This document shows positions 10,353 to 18,574 of a stretch of 64,000 bases of DNA, one piece after another. Every line of letters starts with the position of its first letter. Position 1 is the first letter of the stretch. The DNA lies in assembly GCF_001641265.1 (NCBI RefSeq), contig NW_020167531.1, positions 248,001-312,000 on the forward strand, written 5' to 3'. The position numbers were made by a program, and so were the translations under genes. This DNA comes from Pseudogymnoascus destructans. Lineage: Eukaryota > Ascomycota > Leotiomycetes > Thelebolales > Thelebolaceae. The notes under the pieces were generated by a model. The model was given only the letters and a program-made list of their open reading frames with translations, did not search any database and was not told the origin of the DNA.

Positions 10353-10941
10353 TTAAAACATCATATCCCGCAAACGCCGAACCAATATCATATCCTTTGC
10401 CTGAATTGTCACTCTCTTCGCATAAATAGCGAGAAGGTTTATCACTATAACTGTTAGTATGTCCCTATCACTATGTTTAAACATCATACTCTCAAATTCT
10501 CGAATGAGGAAGCATTCAGCAGCTTCCTGAAGAGCTAGGATAGCAGATTGCTGGAAGCGAAGATTGGACTTGAAGTCTTCTGCAATTTCCCTAACAAGAC
10601 GTTGGAATGGGAGCTTTGGGATAATTAGGCTAGTATTGAGTTGCTGTCTTCTGATATCGCGGAGAGCCTTGGTGCCTATATGTTTATTAGAGAGTTCTGG
10701 TAATCCTCTGGTAATCCTCTGGTAATCCTCTGGTAATCCTCTTACCAGACTTTGCGCGGCGCGTGGCCTTCTGAGCATGATTGTTGCTAGCTTGAGATGA
10801 GCGAACTGGAGCTTTTCTTGCTGTGCCCACGGCCTTTTCCTTTCCCTTTCCACCAAGCCCAGAGCCAGCTCGTAATCCAAGTGGCATCCTTGGTGCTGTG
10901 CCACTAGTTGATCTCCTAGCAGTTTGCTTGGTACGAGCCAT
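10353..10941 (-). CDS. Histone H3-like protein encoded inside a hAT transposon (157 aa)
   Basis: Three exons: 10941-10746, 10675-10490, 10444-10353. Intron 2 (45 nt) has GTATGA, a perfect TACTAAC branch site and TATAG; intron 1 (70 nt) starts GTAAGA. Splicing gives 157 residues. The N-terminus is MARTKQTARRSTSGTAPR, matching the H3 tail through residue 8 with K9R, G12S, K14T and K18M. A Gly/Lys-rich tail follows that is 21 residues longer than in canonical H3 and contains a K27-like TARKAP. The fold then aligns to H3 without a gap from Gly44 to the end: ALRDIRR, KLPFQRLVREIAEDFKSNL, RFQQSA, AKRVTIQAKD. K79, K115, K122 and D123 equivalents are kept; K56 is Leu, C110 is Leu, H113 is Tyr, L103 is Glu. 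A 5'UTR intron probably lies just upstream of the ATG. It is not the host's ordinary H3, being too divergent. The predicted role is nucleosomal or a histone mimic; function is inference. Confidence 0.9.
10676..10745 (-). repeat. Intron of the H3-like gene made of 11-bp repeats
   Basis: The first intron of the H3-like gene contains four tandem copies of GGATTACCAGA (on the gene's strand). The same motif or its complement recurs in other introns of the element, for example near 11588, 11957, 12160, 12541 and 13316. Confidence 0.85.
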
Positions 10942-11339
10942 TTGCTAATATCAAGGTGAGTTAGTGAAGTAAACACAAGACAAAGAAGTAGATCAAAAGA
11001 TATGTGTACTTACAGTGAGTTTGTAGGAAGAATATTGCAGAAGAAGAGTATAGAAAAGAGGTAGAGGTTGAAAGGTATGTGTTTTATATGAAGGTGCATG
11101 TTGTGGTGTTGCTTTTGGAACAATAATTCTTTGTAGGTGAATATTCCTTCACGAATATTTTTATTTGCAACTTTAAAATAACCACGACCTTAGAACCACC
11201 TTCCTTGGTTACTCCCTCCAATCTACACATTCTTCTTCCCTTTTGCGCCTTCACCTCTTCACTAGGACTTCAAGTAAGTTTATTATCTTGATTCTATAGC
11301 CAGAACTTCTGGCGATCTTCTGCTAATCACGTGTTTAGT
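10942..11339. promoter_or_regulatory. Divergent promoter region inside the hAT element
   Basis: About 400 bases separate the H3-like gene (minus) from the unknown gene (plus), so both are probably driven from here. Each side ends in what looks like a 5'UTR intron next to the start codon. On the plus side, GTAAGT near 11275 leads to TGCTAATCAC and TTTAG before the ATG at 11340. On the minus side, GTAAGTACACA leads to CACTAAC and TTAG a few bases before the H3 ATG. Not tested; inferred from splice-like signals. Confidence 0.5.
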
Positions 11340-12453
11340 ATGGCGAAACGCAAGGCACCTGAAGAACTCTCCACTAATGTGAATACTATCAAAGCTCACC
11401 ACCGCGTCTCCAACCTTACTGAATATGAGAAGGCTGTTCACTTAGCACTCAAGGCTGACCATGCTGATCTGAGCTACTACTTAAAGAAGTTATATAAGTC
11501 TGCAAAGTATATCGCTGCCTCTACTGAAGACAAGACATGTCTACAGAATGAATTGAAGGTTGAGCGTATTCGTGTTCGGTAAGTTCCTACTGGTAATCTC
11601 TGGTAGCCTCAATCTAACTATAAACAGGACTGAGAAGGGTACCCATGCATCTTGCATTGCGAATCAGAAAGTCAAGAATATTAGCGCCTCTTCTTCTCCA
11701 CAAGCCCCACCATCTACTCCGCCCAAACAACTTCTGTCTGAGCTTGCTGCATTTGAGGGTATCTCAAGTATTCCAATCGATGACAATCATAACAGCGAAT
11801 GGGAGGATACTGAGGTTGAAGACGATTTGGAGTTGGAGCTTATGTTACAGCGCGAGATATTTTAAATGACGAGGCTGTTCTACCGGATGAGCTTTCCGAT
11901 GAAGAGATCACTAGCACCCAGGCTCTCTTAACTCAAGCGCACATTGATGTATGCTACCTCATAATCTGGTAATCTTCTGGTGATACTAATAGTTGATAGG
12001 CCCATGAAGAGTCCAATTTCCGCAAGTGGCAACATTTCTGGGATAGCTGTATCCACTCATATACGAGAAAGGCTGGAAAGCTGAGAAAGAAGCCTGAGCG
12101 TCTCTTTGAGTATATGCCGTGGGTTGATGTAGAGGAAGGGTACGTCTCTGATCATCCTAGCAATCTTCTGGCAATACTAATTGTTTATTATAGCACTTTT
12201 CATGAGGTTATCCCACCACATAAATATTTCTGTTTGTACGAGCAGGCAGTTTGGAAAGTGGGCCTAATTACCAGGACCTGTGCAGTGGTACCCAAAGTCT
12301 TACAATTTTGTCGACAATGGATGGTTGCAAATATCCACTCATAGTTCTAGCTTCAAAGAGGCGTTCTTACTTGTCTACTCTAAGAAGTTTGATAAGGAAA
12401 AGTGGGCTAAGGTATCAGCTGCACAGGATATGTTGTTCCTGGAGCTAGAGTAG
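11340..12453 (+). pseudogene. Unknown hAT-borne accessory gene, multi-exon, frame-broken
   Basis: ATG 11340 opens MAKRKAPEELSTNVNT..., a small helical domain (EYEKAVHLALKADHADLSYY). Intron 11579-11627 is followed by a second exon ending in an acidic segment, with a stop at 11865 (158 aa). The reading clearly continues one frame over (ARDILNDEAVLPDELSDEEI), then past an intron near 11950-12000 (donor GTATGC, acceptor GATAG) into NFRKWQHFWDSCIHSYTRK and a further intron around 12140-12193. It then shifts frame again to YNFVDNGWLQISTHSSSFKE and ends near 12453. At least two one-base shifts therefore separate the parts. I do not recognise the family. It is transcribed divergently from the H3-like gene and upstream of the transposase, so it may belong to the autonomous parent element. 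Confidence 0.55.
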
Positions 12454-12576
12454 AGGAGAACTTGAGTTGCTAAAGTTATAGCGCTGGAGTACCTTTCGCG
12501 TTGGAAAACCAGGTATTTAAGTACTTCATCGTAGCCAGACTTCTGGTAACCTTCTGATAATCGAGCAATTTGCCAA

Positions 12577-13539
12577 ATGCCATCTCAATACTCAGAGTTG
12601 TTTGATTCTGACAGTATTCTCAGACTCTTTTCCGTCTTCTCAACGACTATCCTCATTAAATTAAGTCTGTAAGGACACAGGGCACCCAGCTCACAGTAAT
12701 AGCATATGAGAGTGCGAGTCAGAGGCTAAACGGATGCTATCCTATAGGTCTACTACGAAGGATACAAAAAAGATGAAGAGAGGAACCCCCGTTGGGTCAA
12801 TCTCCTTAAGTACCCGAAACGGGTCTGACTCAGCTAACCTGCCTTAACTCTTATCATGTGACCGTAACCTGCCCGACTCAGATCCTTTCCATCACTGAGG
12901 GACAGGCATCCTTACAAAGTCCCTGCAGGCCTTGAATATATTGGCAAGTTAAACCAATTCGTCAAATGGACTAAGGATACACACGATATATTCATTGAGT
13001 GGTGGAAGCTATCACGATGGTATGAACAACACTCAGATCATACTACAAAACTCCTTATGAAGATTGCATGGGATTCAACCAACTGGAGTTCTCAATACTG
13101 GAGAAGTTATCACCAAGGAGCAGACCGGCTTTCTGGAGAACCATGTGTTATTTGTACTTATTGTTCGAAGGCCCTTACGCATCCTGCAATCAAGTCTGCT
13201 GGCCCAAAGTCTATGGCAACACATCTTGCATCAGACATTTGCAAAAAGAAGTCACAGATGGGAAGGATAGTCTCTATCAAATGCGAATCAATCAAATGCA
13301 ACCTCAACAAGTAAGGATTACCAGATTATTACCAGAATTATGTAGGTTAATACCTATAATAAGATCATATTCTCACACAAGAGACATTTTATGAACAAGT
13401 TCTATACACAGTTATCTTGACTCATAGCTCGTTCCGCTCAGTCGAGGATCCTCATCAAGACCCTATAAATACTTTAGGTATTAGTAGGTCTGGCCGGCCT
13501 CATCAAGCAAGGTGGAGGGATGTTCTTAAGCATATATAA
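12577..13539 (+). pseudogene. hAT transposase, interrupted and internally deleted
   Basis: Starts MPSQYSELFDSDS at 12577. A solo LTR splits it at 12668-12916. Reading resumes with FVKWTKDTHDIFIEWWKLSRWY and a BED-type zinc finger: CVICTYC, then a His in THPA and the pair ATHLASDIC, near 13140-13240. After a probable intron beginning at the GTAAGG at 13314 come FYEQVLYTVILTHSSFRSVEDP, the usual start of the hAT catalytic region. About 13455 the sequence jumps directly to a short C-terminal tail (SGRPHQARWRDVLKHI) and a stop. The RNase H-like core with the catalytic acids and the hAT dimerisation region is missing. The product cannot be an active transposase, though a BED-only protein could still bind element ends. 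Confidence 0.75.
12668..12916 (-). mobile_element. Solo LTR inserted in the hAT element
   Basis: 249 bp from TGTAAGGA to TCCTTACA, flanked by the perfect 5-bp target duplication AAGTC (12663-12667 and 12917-12921). It is the inverted counterpart of the LTR at 14703-14947. It interrupts the hAT transposase reading frame, so it arrived after the hAT element. Confidence 0.92.
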
Positions 13540-13877
13540 TAGATAATAGCGTTCTAATAATCTTCTGATAATCATGGTACTTAGATAGAGGAATATACAT
13601 GATTCGTTCTCACAGCTTACTAGAGATGGCGAGAGTGATGCTAATAGATGTAATACTTTAACTTAACCATAAAACAGTATTAATCGTATGAGGGACTGTT
13701 CACATGATGCATAAATCTTACACGTGATAGCCGAGTACTCACCGGGTTTTTACAGAGTAACTGAGTATTGACCTCACTCACCGAGTCGAGTAAAAGGTTC
13801 AGCTACTCACCCAGCTGAGTAACCCACTGAGCGAGTGAGCCGAGTATTGAGCGAGTAGTGCGCAGCCTACACATGGC

Positions 13878-13980
13878 CCATGTGTCATAGTAGAGATAAC
13901 TATGCCCGTAAGCTCGCCTGTAGGATCCTATGAAGGATCTGGTAGCTTAGCACAAACCACCTCATTAATAAGATTAGGAA
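13878..13980 (-). pseudogene. Decayed Helitron helicase-like domain, second part
   Basis: The minus strand reads EVVCAKLPDPS, a stop, then DPTGELTGIVISTMTHGPC. This is the stretch that precedes the CSKQFPKS block of the Helitron helicase-like domain and joins the piece ending at 9991 once the hAT element is removed. Similarity fades near 13980. Confidence 0.7.
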
Positions 13981-14702
13981 CATTAAAACTAAAACCCTTA
14001 ATGAAGAGTATAAGATCCCACGAGCTTTTGCCTGAAGGCAGCGCAGACAGAGCACTCAGAACGCAGCCGAAAGGGCCCCGGAGGGCATCGGAACCGGCAT
14101 TGTCAAAAGTTGGAATTCTACGAATCCCGTCGGCCCAGCACACGTTGCCACCCATGCACCAACACGTTCCCATCACCTACTCGTTCGTGTGGATTGTAAA
14201 TATACTATCCAATTTGTCAGTACACCGTCAAATAATCCACGAGAAGGGGTCACTTACCAGACATGGAGGGGTGGTCACTGGCGTTGTTGTTGGAGACAAC
14301 AAGAAGAAGTGGACGCAGCTGCATACTCATAGTCTGGCTTACAACAATGAACTCCGAATCGGGTTAGCGCAGCCATTTCTCCTTTCATACTTAGGACAGT
14401 CCAACCTGAACGCTTCGCGGATGCGATTCGGAGCCCACTCGGACCACCACGAATGTACCCCAGAGCGAACAAAGCAAACTCTGGTTTCGCACACTAAACG
14501 GAGTCGATACAGCACAGCTCTAGCATGACATACAACGCACCTTCCCGACACGGCACATAAACAGGGTTGTTACAGATGCAATTACAAACAGAATTCCTGC
14601 CAACATAGAATGCTCTTCTCACAGATACCATTCAGAGATGTTGCGGAAATGATTCTCACAGCGTGTTTCGCAGACAAAACACTCTCTTAAGAGGGGGGGT
14701 AG
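13981..14702 (+). other. Internal remnant of an LTR retrotransposon, unresolved
   Basis: About 720 bp between the Helitron relic and the LTR at 14703. A purine-rich tract (AAGAGGGGGGG) sits immediately before the LTR on the plus strand, as polypurine tracts do beside a 3' LTR, so this should be the 3' internal end of a plus-oriented element. A 208-codon open frame (13902-14528) crosses the boundary with the Helitron and shows no recognisable domain; I do not treat it as a gene. Confidence 0.45.
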
Positions 14703-14947
14703 TGTAAGGATGCCTCCGCCCTCAGTGACAGAAAGGATCGGAGTCGGCAGGTTATGGTCACGTGGGGAGAGTTAGGGCGGTTAGCCGAGTCGGATCTGTT
14801 TCGGGTACTTAAGGGGATTGACCCAATGGGGTTCCTCATCATCTTTTTTGTATCTTTCGTAGTAGACCTATAGGATAGCATCCGTTTAGCCTCCGACTCG
14901 CACTCTCATATGCTATTACTGTGAGCAGGGTGCCCTGTATCCTTACA
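14703..14947 (+). mobile_element. LTR of a retrotransposon, same family as the solo LTR at 12668
   Basis: 245 bp, TGTAAGGA to TCCTTACA, nearly identical over its right half to the reverse of the copy at 12668-12916. No matching 5-bp duplication flanks it, so it is the end of a broken element rather than a solo LTR. Confidence 0.85.
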
Positions 14948-15036
14948 TCATTTGCTCATCGAAGATTTTGGTTCTCTATGTGCAGTAACTTGAACTAGTG
15001 CATTATTTGTGATGCACCCTTTGTGAACTGGTCATA
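14948..15036 (-). pseudogene. Pogo transposase fragment fused to the Gypsy pol end
   Basis: Minus-strand residues DQFTKGASQIMH are identical to part of the pogo transposase at 52320-54170, and the following bases continue that similarity with stops (ENQNLR). The fragment directly follows the Gypsy integrase sequence NRKPAPRY in one open frame, so the current last 12 residues of that Gypsy frame are of pogo origin. Confidence 0.75.
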
Positions 15037-15862
15037 TCTTGGTGCTGGCTTCCTGTTTTGATTTGCAAAGTGCTCCATTCGGGTTTGTGAGAGGGCGATC
15101 TGGTCTTGTAGGAATTCCCAAATATCTTTCATGTTTTGAGCTATGTCCTTATGTTCTTGAAGGGCAGTTTGGAACGTGCTATGCTCTATATCAAAGCTCA
15201 TTCTTGGCTCGAAACCCTTGTTTGCAAAAAATGGGCTAACTTTTGTTGAGTCTGATGGAAGGGCATTTGCTGTGAATTCAGCCATGCAAAGATATTCAAC
15301 CCAGTTGTCTTGGAGATAGTTGACATGAGCCCGTAAATATCGCTCGAGTTCTGCATTAAACCTCTCAGTTTGCCCGTCAGTTTCTGGGTGGAAGGCTGTA
15401 GACAATTTGATTGTAACTTTCCAAACTTTGCAGAGGAGTTTCCACACTACAGCTACAAACTGGGGCCCTCTGTCTGAGATGATGGAATTTGGTAAACCAT
15501 GGTGTTTCCATACATGCTGGAGTAGTAACCTCGCTGTAGCTTCTGCTGTAGTGCCTTCTTTACCTGCAAAGCATGGGATAAAATGGCGCTCTTTTGTAAG
15601 TCAGCATGCTACTACAAGGATAGAATTGTTTCTCGGGTTGCTTTTGATCTCTTGCAGATATGGCAATTCTTTACATATTGAGTGATAGTCTTGTCCATAC
15701 GAGGCCAGTAGTACTGTCTCTTAATGATGCAAACCATTTTTCCAATTCCAGGGTGCCCCATTGCTGGCTGGTCATGAACTTCTTGTAGGAGTTTAACTTG
15801 GATGTCCTCTGGGATCCAAACTCAATTTTGGTAGAGTAAGAGTCCATTTCTCTCTTCGCAAT
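15037..15862 (-). pseudogene. Ty3/Gypsy integrase, C-terminal part, broken
   Basis: Minus-strand frames give the pol stretch after RNase H: EERNGLLLYQN, then HDQPAMGHPGIGKM (integrase zinc-binding region), YYWPRMDKTITQYVKNC, and near 15450-15037 the catalytic-core end HPETDGQTERFNAELERYLR followed by NWVEYLCMAEFTANA. Stops and a frame change occur around 15450-15830. It continues the RT/RNase H gene at 16793-18374 across the solo LTR. Confidence 0.85.
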
Positions 15863-16787
15863 TGTAATGGTGGGTGCACCAGATGTGAGAATCTAGCCAC
15901 CCAAGGAAGGGATGAATTTACTAAGACAACACACTGTCTTAGAAAACAGAGCCAAAGGGTCGTAGCTTAGACTATTCCACAACGCAGCAATCAGGTGTGT
16001 GATGTAGTGAAGTGGTTCAGACAAGTTGCAACAAATGTTGAGTCTGGGAACTCAGGGGTAAGTCAGAGGTTAACACCTCACTGACTTTTCAGAAACAAGG
16101 AGTAACAAGATGAATGCTTGGAAGCTTGGAAAAGACGTGGAAGTATGTGATAGTCGATTTACTGTATTGTCTGCTTGCCCTTTCTTAAGGAAAGGGCAAT
16201 CCTATTTATGCTAAAGGAGTGTAGTTCTCTCATTTTCCAAGACTTTCCATGATTACCAGGCTTGGTAACTGTAGTCGACGTAAGAGAATCCCATAGAACC
16301 ATCTCTTAGGTTCGTAGCCTATAGGAAGTAAAAGGAGGTCCAAGGTCAGAGTACCCCTATAGACAAATTATGTCATAGACAAATTATGTCATAGACAAAT
16401 TATGTCATAACTTAACCAATCTTGTGGGTAACTAAAGAGCGATGACATGTAATGAATCATAGAGGTTCGTAGGAGCTTTTAGAGCTATCGTTCATGCTCT
16501 TAGGCCTCTAGTTGGTAGAGATATGTCATGTGGTAGTATGAGTGATGTCATGTAATGAATCATAGAGGGTTGTAGAGATATGCTATGTGGTAATATCGGC
16601 CCAGTAACTAAGGAGCGATGACGTGTAATGAATCATAGATGGTTGTAGCAATCGTTGAGTAGTATTGCTCTTGTTGTTGGTGTGATAAGCCAAAATATGT
16701 ATAGTGACTTGTAGGTTTGAGGAGGAGATTTCCAAGTTTGCTCTTGAGTTTGATAGCAAACTGAGTGCAACGAATGTCAGTATGACA
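15863..16787. mobile_element. Solo long LTR inserted in the Gypsy pol gene
   Basis: 925 bp from TGTAATGG to TATGACA, flanked by the perfect 5-bp duplication GCAAT (15858-15862 and 16788-16792). Removing it rejoins the Gypsy pol reading frame. It contains three 16-bp copies of ATAGACAAATTATGTC near 16358-16408. A rearranged second copy lies at 60895-61608. Confidence 0.9.
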
Positions 16788-18374
16788 GCAATGTGCTAAG
16801 GCTATACTTGGGCTATCTCGCTCGTTGTTCTGTAGTCTTCGGATTGTATCCTTGCATAATTCATCCTGGAGCTGCGCAGCTTGAATCTGGTCATGGAAGC
16901 TTTGATCTTGTGGTAGGATTGGGGCAAGTTGAGCATCTTGTGCCTGCCCTTGACTTTTGAGTTCTAGCTGCTGTGCAAGATCCGGATGGAGTCTCTTAAG
17001 AGGTAATAGAGTTTGAAGCTGTTGTTTTTGACAGTCATCTTCTTCATTCCCTTCTGGTCTATCCCCTGGTCTTCGAGTTAACGCATCTGCTTTTCCGTTC
17101 TGCTTGCCAGGTCGATATATGATTTGGAAATTGTATCGAGAGAGGAATTCTGCCCATCGAGCTTGCCGCCTAGTAAGCTTTTTTGTGCTCATAAAATATT
17201 CAAGACTCTTGTGGTCTGACAAAACTTGTATTGGCATTGCTGTGCCCTCAACTTCTGGTCTCCATGCTTCGAAGCATCTAATGATGGCCAGTAGCTCCTT
17301 GTCATAGATCTCGTAATTGCACTCAGCAGGTGTCATTTTCTTTGAGAAGAAGGCAATGGGGTGTAGTACTCCTTGGTTGTCCTTCTGTGATAGAACTCCT
17401 GAGGATATATAGTCTGAGGCGTCTGCTTCTACATACGCTGTTTTGTCCCGGTCGAAGTGTTGTAGCACAGGTGCTTCTGTAACAGTCTTCTTAATCAGCT
17501 CAAAGGCTGCCTGGCAGGCTTGGTTCCATTCGAATATTTGACCTTTCCTTGTGAGATTTACCAGTGGCTTCATAATAGTAGAGTAGCTTCTTATAAACCG
17601 CCGGTAGAACACGCAGAACCCAATGAAGGCTTGTGTATCTCGGAGCGACCTTGGTGCTTTCCATTCAAGTATAGTTTGGACTTTTGCGGGGTCCATTCTC
17701 ATGCCATAGATTCCAATGATAAGCCCTAGGAATTTTGTTTCTTGGACATAGAATTCACATTTTGCAATGTCTGCTTGTAGTCCAGCTTCGCAGAGCTTCT
17801 GTAAAACCATTTGCACGTGCTGGGTATGCTCAGATCGATGCGCACTATAGATGAGAAGATCATCCATATATGCTGTAACAAATTTGTTTATGTATTCCAT
17901 AAGGGTTTCGTTCATATATCGCTGGAATGTTGCAGGGCCATTTGTAAGGCCAAAAGGGAGGACCTTGTACTTGTATGATCCAAATCTCGTCTTAAAAGGT
18001 AGTGGATCTTCATCCTCTTTTGTTTGCATACGGATCCGATTAAATGCATGACGAATGTCAATCTTTGTAAGATATTTGGCACCTGTGATCTGAGCCAATG
18101 TTTCATCAATGAGGGGTAGTGGGTATGAGTCTTTTCTTGTGATGGCATTTAGCTTGCGGTAATCAACACAGAATCGAAGTCCGCCACCTGGTTTGCAGAC
18201 GAAAAGGACAGGAGAGGCAAAGGGAGCTTTGCTAGCTTCAATAAATCCTTTCGACAAGTTGTCGTCAATATATTTCTTCACAAGATCAAGTTCCTCAATC
18301 GACCCAAAACTGATCCTCCCAAAGGAGTTCCATGAATATCTCGATGTGTTCTCAAAGCACATCGAGATATTCAT
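16788..18374 (-). pseudogene. Ty3/Gypsy reverse transcriptase and RNase H, truncated
   Basis: A long open frame with the RT order intact: LVKKYIDDNLSKGFIEASK, CVDYRKLNAITRKDSYPLP, KIDIRHAFNRIRM, LPFGLTNGPATFQRYMN, the active-site YMDD in VTAYMDDLLIYS, then FLGLIIG and an RNase H domain (YVEADASDY, YDKELLAIIRCFEAW, LSDHKSLEYF). The frame runs on into the inserted LTR and stops at 16608. Its 5' side is not original: the first 25 residues (MNISMCFENTSRYSW...) come from an inverted duplication of the sequence just upstream. Gag, protease and the start of RT are missing, so the gene is dead despite the open core. Confidence 0.9.
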
Positions 18375-18407
18375 GGAACTCCTTTGGGAGGATCAGTTTT
18401 GGGTCGA
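18299..18407. repeat. 50-bp perfect inverted duplication at the Gypsy break
   Basis: Left arm 18299-18348 and right arm 18358-18407 are perfect reverse complements separated by 9 bases. The right arm reads, in Gypsy frame, KEIDPKLILPKEFHEYLDVF, and the left arm is its inverted copy. The DNA that should lie between this and RT (LPPHRPYDH-type linker) is missing, so a deletion and a fold-back duplication happened together. Confidence 0.95.
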
Positions 18408-18574
18408 TTTCCTTCGCTTCCTCCTTTGCCTCTTCAGCGAGTATATCTTTAATATTCGAATTGCTAACCCTGAGTGAAATACGTTACTTAAATGGTTGTT
18501 GTGTATCGAAATTTCGTACAACTTAAGCATTTAATACGTATCAAATATATTCCATAAATATTTCCCCCAAATTC
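18408..18574. other. Gypsy fragment edge and intergenic DNA
   Basis: To about 18480 the minus strand still reads Gypsy pol sequence (IKDILAEEAKEEAKEID); beyond that AT-rich DNA leads to the stop codon of the GT90 gene. Confidence 0.6.

Larger units (their letters stand above)
9992..13869. mobile_element. hAT-type DNA transposon carrying a histone H3-like gene
   Basis: A 3,878-bp element bounded by 13-bp perfect terminal inverted repeats TAGGCTGCGCACT and a perfect 8-bp target duplication, both hallmarks of hAT transposons. Subterminal DNA at both ends is full of short ACTC/GAGT motifs, including CCCAGCTGAGT on one side and its inverted counterpart on the other, the usual arrangement of hAT transposase binding sites. 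Cargo: an H3-like gene (minus, 10353-10941), an unknown multi-exon gene (plus, from 11340) and a plus-strand transposase gene (from 12577) that has lost its catalytic core. A solo LTR is inserted at 12668-12916. With the core missing the element cannot be autonomous; it would need a relative in the genome to move. Confidence 0.92.

Noticed and set aside
10353..10941. The possibility that the H3-like gene is the ordinary host histone H3
   Set aside because: It lies between exact hAT termini with an 8-bp duplication, and its tail and fold are far too divergent for canonical H3, one of the most conserved proteins.
13902..14528. 208-codon plus-strand frame
   Set aside because: It crosses the boundary between the Helitron relic and the LTR element remnant and has no recognisable domain.
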